A stretch of 35,554 bases of DNA, taken from positions 1 through 35,554 of the forward strand of contig QZJP01000044.1 of assembly GCA_003599345.1 (NCBI GenBank). Direction: 5' to 3'. Source of the DNA: Bacillota bacterium. Lineage in GTDB: Bacteria > Bacillota > Sulfobacillia > UBA995 > UBA9673. Shown here piece after piece: positions 31,532 to 35,554 of this stretch. Below the pieces are notes generated by a model that saw only the letters and a program-made list of their open reading frames with translations, did not search any database and had not been told where the DNA came from. Each line of letters opens with the position of its first letter. The stretch's first letter is position 1. Both the position numbers and the translations under genes were made by a program.

Positions 31532-34090
31532 ATGGCGAGACCCGCCCGGAAGTCCCGGCGCCCCAGGACCCGCCAGCTGTGGCGCTACGTCGTGATGGCC
31601 GCCGCCGCGCTGTTCATTATCGGGGCAGGCGTGGTAGCGGGGTTCATCGTCGCCGCGATGCGCGGCCTGCCGTCCGTGGCATCCCTCGAGCCGGACCCCG
31701 CTCTGACCTCTTTCATCTACGACGTTAACGGCGAGGTCGTCGCCGACGTGGCGGCGTGGGAGAACCGCGTCCCGGTCGACCTGGAGGAGGTTCCCCAGGT
31801 CCTCATCGACGCGTTCATAGCGGCCGAGGACATCCGGTTCTGGACCCACCACGGCATCGACATCCGCGGCATCATGCGGGCCGTCTACCGTGACATTACC
31901 CACGCCTCGTTCAGCCAGGGGGCGAGCACGATCACCCAGCAGTTCGCCAGGAACGCCTTCGGCCTGGGCTTCGAGAAGACAGTGACCCGCAAGCTCCAGG
32001 AGGTCATCCTGGCTCTCCAGATAGAGCGCCGCTACACCAAGGAAGAGATCCTGGAAATGTACCTCAATCAGATCTACTTCGGCCACAGCGCCTACGGAGT
32101 CCAGGCCGCGTCGAAGATATACTTCGGCAAGGACGTCTCCGAACTCACCCTCCCCGAGGCGGCTCTCATCTGCGGCGTCGCCAAGAACGGCAACATCTAC
32201 TCCCCGTACGTCGACGCCGAGCGGGCCCTGGCCCGGCGGAACGTCGTCCTCGACCAGATGGCGACCTACGGCAAGATCTCGCGCGAGGAAGCCGACGCGG
32301 CCAAGGCTACCGAGCTCGGGACCACCGGCCTCCCGCCGGAGGACTACCCCGCGGCCTACTTCGTGGACTACGTCCTCGAGACGCTCCTCGACACTTACGG
32401 TTCCGACGCCGTCTACAGGGGAGGTCTCAAGGTCTACACCACCATCGACATGACCCTCCAGCAGGCGGTCGAGCGGGCCTACGCCGACGTCCTGGACAAG
32501 GCCATGCCCTACGAGGACGAGGAGGGCAACAAGCTGGACGCCCCGCAATCGGCAGCCGTGTTCCTCGACCCGGAGACGGGGGCCATCCGGGCAATGGTCG
32601 GAGGCCGGAAGCACGAGAAACGGCTCGAGCTCAACCGGGCCGTGGCTCCCCGCGGCAACTGGGAGGGTACCCTGAGGCAGCCCGGGTCGGCCTTCAAGCC
32701 CATCGTCGACTACGCGCCGGCACTCGTCCTCGGCTGGTCGCCGTCCTCGGTGATCGACGACTCGGTCAAGACCTGGCAGCTCCCGGGGCAGGATCCGTAT
32801 AGCCCCGAGAACTACAACGAGACCTATCGCGGCCTCGTCACCTTGCGCGAGGGCCTCGAGTACTCCATCAACACGGTCGCCGTGAAACTCCTCGACCAGA
32901 TAGGACCGGATACCGGAGTGCGTTACGCCAAGCGGCTGGGCATCACGACCCTGGTCACGGAGGGCTACTACAACGACTCCAGCCTGGCCGTGGCTATCGG
33001 CGGCCTGACAGAGGGCGTATCCGTGCTGGAGATGGCCCGCGCTTACGCCGTCTTCGCCAACGGCGGTATCAGAGTCGACCCTTTCGCCATCCTCAGGGTC
33101 GAGGACAAGTACGGGAACGTGCTTGAGAGAAACGAACCGCAGCGCGAGGTGGTCCTGCCCCCGGAGATCGCCTATCTCGTGACCGACATGCTCAAGGGAG
33201 TCGTCGACCACGGCACCGGGGCAGGGGCCAACATCGGCCGCCCGGCCGCAGGCAAGACCGGCACTACCGACGACGACATGGACGCCTGGTATATCGGCTA
33301 CACGCCCGAGATCGTGGGGGCCTTCTGGATGGGCTACGACCAGCCGGGCGAGATGCACGAGGTCTACGGCGCCACCTACTGCGCCCCGATGTGGAAGCAG
33401 GCGGTGGGCGCCTGGCTCGAGGGGAAGCCCGTCCGGGACTGGGAGGAGCCGAGAGGCCTCGTGCACGCGGCCGTCTGCACGGAGTCCGGCCTCCTGCCCG
33501 GTCCGCACTGCCCCGCGTCGTCGGTCCGGCAGGAGATATTCGTCCAGGGCCGCCAACCCATGGCCACCTGCAACGTCCACGCCACGGCCGTGGTGTGCGC
33601 CAGGCGCCCGTGGCAGCTCGCCCGGCCGGAGTGCGAGGAGACCTTGGTGAAGACGTTCATCCGCCGGCCCGAGCCCTACCAGGTCTACCAGAAGGAAGAC
33701 GAGAAGACGAGGCGCCTGATGACCTACATACCGGCCGACGCGTGTAACGAATACCCGACGGAATACTGCGAGTTCCACAACCCCGACCTGCCGCCGCCCT
33801 ACATCGGACCCACGCAGGAGATCGTCGTCTCCGCCATCAAGTTCAGCTTCACCCCGAACAGCATCACGGTTCCCCTGGGGACGCAGCTGACGCTGAAGAT
33901 TCAGGCCCTCGACGCCAACCACGGCTTCGCCATCCCCGCCTTGGGCATCGACGAGATCTGCTTCATGGGCCAGCAGCGCACCATCGTCATCGTCTGCGAC
34001 CAGCCGGGGACCTACCAGTTCTACTCCAGCGTCTGGGCGGGACAGGGCTCGCGGAACATGGTCGGGACCCTGACGGTCACCGGAGGGTAG
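31532..34090 (+). CDS. class A penicillin-binding protein (PBP1A type) with C-terminal cupredoxin domain
   Basis: Bifunctional peptidoglycan synthase of 852 aa with one span at about residues 19-42. The glycosyltransferase domain has E99 in AAEDIRFWTHHG, GASTITQQFARN and LNQIYFGHSAYGVQAAS. The transpeptidase motifs are S386-x-x-K389, S445-I-N447 and K575-T-G577. A Cys-rich segment with HCP and CNVH follows, common in clostridial PBPs. The last ~90 residues form a cupredoxin fold (IKFSFTPNSITVPLGTQL, NHGFAIPALGI, PGTYQFYSSVWAG). His 797 and Met 843 of a CuA-like site remain, but the two Cys and the second His are S832, A836 and S840. ATG 31532 is preferred to GTG 31520 because AAGAGGTGG is well placed. 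Its 3' end overlaps mutS2. Confidence 0.93.
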   Translation: MARPARKSRRPRTRQLWRYVVMAAAALFIIGAGVVAGFIVAAMRGLPSVASLEPDPALTSFIYDVNGEVVADVAAWENRVPVDLEEVPQVLIDAFIAAEDIRFWTHHGIDIRGIMRAVYRDITHASFSQGASTITQQFARNAFGLGFEKTVTRKLQEVILALQIERRYTKEEILEMYLNQIYFGHSAYGVQAASKIYFGKDVSELTLPEAALICGVAKNGNIYSPYVDAERALARRNVVLDQMATYGKISREEADAAKATELGTTGLPPEDYPAAYFVDYVLETLLDTYGSDAVYRGGLKVYTTIDMTLQQAVERAYADVLDKAMPYEDEEGNKLDAPQSAAVFLDPETGAIRAMVGGRKHEKRLELNRAVAPRGNWEGTLRQPGSAFKPIVDYAPALVLGWSPSSVIDDSVKTWQLPGQDPYSPENYNETYRGLVTLREGLEYSINTVAVKLLDQIGPDTGVRYAKRLGITTLVTEGYYNDSSLAVAIGGLTEGVSVLEMARAYAVFANGGIRVDPFAILRVEDKYGNVLERNEPQREVVLPPEIAYLVTDMLKGVVDHGTGAGANIGRPAAGKTGTTDDDMDAWYIGYTPEIVGAFWMGYDQPGEMHEVYGATYCAPMWKQAVGAWLEGKPVRDWEEPRGLVHAAVCTESGLLPGPHCPASSVRQEIFVQGRQPMATCNVHATAVVCARRPWQLARPECEETLVKTFIRRPEPYQVYQKEDEKTRRLMTYIPADACNEYPTEYCEFHNPDLPPPYIGPTQEIVVSAIKFSFTPNSITVPLGTQLTLKIQALDANHGFAIPALGIDEICFMGQQRTIVIVCDQPGTYQFYSSVWAGQGSRNMVGTLTVTGG

Positions 34091-35554
34091 GCCGGTATAG
34101 CGGGGGGGGGCGAGCGCCGGCCAGGACGGCTATCGTCGCCCCGGTACCCCCCTCTGACTGCGGCGCGATATAGTGGCTGCGAACGTCCGGGTGGTCATCG
34201 AGGTACTCCGACACAGCCTGGCGCAGGACGCCTGTCCCCTTGCCGTGGATGATACGCACCGTAGTCAGCCCGGCCAGGACGGCGTCGTCGAGATACTTGT
34301 CGAGGCGTGACAGGGCTTCCTCGACGGTCAACCCCCGCAAGGATACCTCAGGCGACACCGTGAAAGCCTTGTCGAGGGCAGATTCCGAGCCGCCGGCCGT
34401 CCGGGAAGTACCGCCAGCCTGCTCGGCCGCCTCCGCGGCGTCCGGGAACGCCGCGGCGAGAGCCGATACCTCCGGGGTCCTCCGTTCGACCGAGGGTATC
34501 CCCGCCTGACCCGGCACGCGGAGGTCCGACGCGTGGACGGTGAGCCGCATCGAGCCGACCATGACCCCGACCATCCCCCCCTCGTCGGGGGGGTCGAGCA
34601 CCTCCCCGAAGTGCCTGAGCCCGGCGACGTAGTAGGTCTGCCCCGCCTTGACGGACTCCGGCTCTGGAGGCACCCCCACGCCACGCCCTCCGGCCCCGGC
34701 CCGGGCGAAGTCCCGGGAAGCGCGGACTCCTCCCCCTGGTACGCCCGAGGTCCCGGTCGTCTCGCCGTCAGCCCCGGCGGGGCCGGCCCCCGTGCCCTCC
34801 GGGACTCCCTCAGCTTCCTCCGTACTCGTAGGGGCCTGGATGAGTCGCATGGCCCCGGCCAGGATGTCCCTGAGCGTCTGCTCGAGCCGGTCGAACTGAC
34901 GCCGAGTGTGAAGCGGCAGAGCGACGAGCTTGTCCGGTTCCTCCGCCTCTGGGGGCGGAACGCCGGCCGCGTCCGGCGCGGGAGCTCCGCCGGCGACCGC
35001 GGCGGCTCCGGACGCCTCCAACTCCCTCAGCCTGGCCTCCGCCGCCCTGAGCCTGTCGACAAGGCTAGCTGCCGACAAACGCGCCGCGCGGACTATGCTC
35101 CTGGCCTCGTCCCTGGCCTTGTCGAGAACCTTCTCCTCGTCGGCCCTGAGGTTGGCCCATTTCCGGGCCTGCTCCTCGCGCATCTCGCGGGCTTCGCGAT
35201 GCGCCTGGCGAGCGGCCTCCAGCTCCCGGCCGATGCGGGCGCGGTCTTCCTCGAGTCGCTGGATGAGTTCGGGGACATCGTGCCTAGCTTCCGAGGTCAG
35301 GAACCCGCGTGCCCTGCTGATGATGCGCTCGGGCAGGCCCAGGCGGTCCGATATCTCAAGGGCGTTGCTCTTCCCCGGCAGACCGATGACGAGCCGGTAG
35401 GTCGGCGCCAGGGTCTCGACGTCGAACTCAACGGACGCGTTCGTCATCCCCTCGCGCTCATAGACGAAGGCCTTGATCTCGCTGTAGTGGGTCGTGGCCA
35501 TGACCCTCGCCCCGGTCGCGTGGAGGTGGTCGAGCAGAGCCATGGCCAGGGCCG
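34077..35554 (-). CDS. mutS2: MutS2 (Smr-domain endonuclease), 5'-truncated
   Basis: The C-terminal ~490 residues of MutS2 are present; the N-terminal part is beyond the right edge, and the frame is open to the last base (A-L-A-M before the first internal Met). ATTHYSEIKAF and the RLVIGLPGKSNALEI segment end the ATPase domain. A long coiled coil (RARGFL to about residue 180) and an Ala/Gly/Pro-rich linker follow. The C-terminal Smr domain contains RIIHGKGTG and a tail with HPDVRSHYIAPQSEGGTGAT. MutS2 suppresses recombination or acts on collided ribosomes. The Smr LDLRG motif reads VSLRG here, with Asp replaced by Ser. It converges on the PBP gene with a 14-bp overlap of the two stops. Confidence 0.93.
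   Translation of the reverse strand, partial: ALAMALLDHLHATGARVMATTHYSEIKAFVYEREGMTNASVEFDVETLAPTYRLVIGLPGKSNALEISDRLGLPERIISRARGFLTSEARHDVPELIQRLEEDRARIGRELEAARQAHREAREMREEQARKWANLRADEEKVLDKARDEARSIVRAARLSAASLVDRLRAAEARLRELEASGAAAVAGGAPAPDAAGVPPPEAEEPDKLVALPLHTRRQFDRLEQTLRDILAGAMRLIQAPTSTEEAEGVPEGTGAGPAGADGETTGTSGVPGGGVRASRDFARAGAGGRGVGVPPEPESVKAGQTYYVAGLRHFGEVLDPPDEGGMVGVMVGSMRLTVHASDLRVPGQAGIPSVERRTPEVSALAAAFPDAAEAAEQAGGTSRTAGGSESALDKAFTVSPEVSLRGLTVEEALSRLDKYLDDAVLAGLTTVRIIHGKGTGVLRQAVSEYLDDHPDVRSHYIAPQSEGGTGATIAVLAGARPPPLYRPTLR

Noticed and set aside
31469-33922. 817-codon open frame on the minus strand
   Set aside because: It lies entirely antisense to the PBP gene, has a Val/Gly/Asp/Arg-biased composition typical of G+C-rich shadow frames, and shows no domain. 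The PBP frame has all catalytic motifs.
1-35554. Search for CRISPR arrays, insertion sequences, phage genes, rRNA and tRNA
   Set aside because: No spaced direct-repeat arrays, transposase, integrase or structural phage motifs, and no full tRNA or rRNA were seen on either strand.

Overview
The window reads as chromosomal DNA of a high-G+C, endospore-forming member of the Bacillota (Firmicutes), probably an anaerobe or facultative anaerobe from a poorly sampled clostridial or limnochordial-type lineage. The evidence is sporulation genes (spoIID, a BofC-like gene, yunB), a SigI/RsgI pair, a MerR-type GlnR with a consensus GlnR box, a T-box leader on tyrS, GGAGG-type ribosome binding sites, frequent GTG starts and a ferredoxin-linked 2-oxoacid oxidoreductase. 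Species cannot be named from the sequence. I see no phage, insertion sequence, CRISPR array, rRNA or tRNA. The gene content is mostly housekeeping, with several unusual domain combinations.

Layout. Positions 1-15813 are mostly one long minus-strand block. In transcription order it runs nadE, yebC, a bofC-like gene, then (after a plus-strand CPBP protease gene) ruvC-ruvA-ruvB, queH, a DUF2905 gene, sigI-rsgI, spoIID, queA-tgt, yajC, and a ferredoxin/korA/korB set that runs off the left edge. The order yebC-bofC-ruvAB-queA-tgt-yajC is, from memory, that of Bacillus subtilis. Here queH, DUF2905, sigI-rsgI and spoIID sit between ruvB and queA. Tgt, QueA and QueH together cover base exchange, epoxyqueuosine formation and its final reduction to queuosine in tRNA.

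Positions 15900-18700 hold a Cd/Zn module: an ArsR/CadC-type sensor (+) facing its likely target, a P1B-2 efflux ATPase (-), each with its own sigma-A-type promoter. Positions 18690-20802 are the nitrogen unit glnR-glnA, with a TTGACC/TATAAT promoter, a perfect GlnR/TnrA box upstream and a strong terminator downstream. A duplicated-P-loop ATPase of unknown role follows (21059-22207).

Positions 22360-25250 form a tight plus-strand operon: an ECF-like sigma factor, a small single-span membrane protein, a CreD-like membrane protein and a YIP1-family membrane protein. It looks like an envelope-stress unit. It is followed by a decayed ABC-permease fragment (-) and a SERCA-type Ca2+ ATPase (+). Next come yunB and tyrS (-), with a complete tyrosine T-box leader. 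The right end has a class A penicillin-binding protein (+) whose C-terminus is a cupredoxin domain with most metal ligands substituted, converging on a truncated mutS2 (-).

The observations I would follow first are the PBP1A-cupredoxin fusion, the CPBP protease fused to a peptidase-MA-like domain that has lost HExxH, the sigma/CreD/YIP1 operon, the Asp/Gly-rich RsgI tail, the likely CTG start of the Cd/Zn ATPase, and the MutS2 Smr domain lacking the Asp of its LDLR motif.
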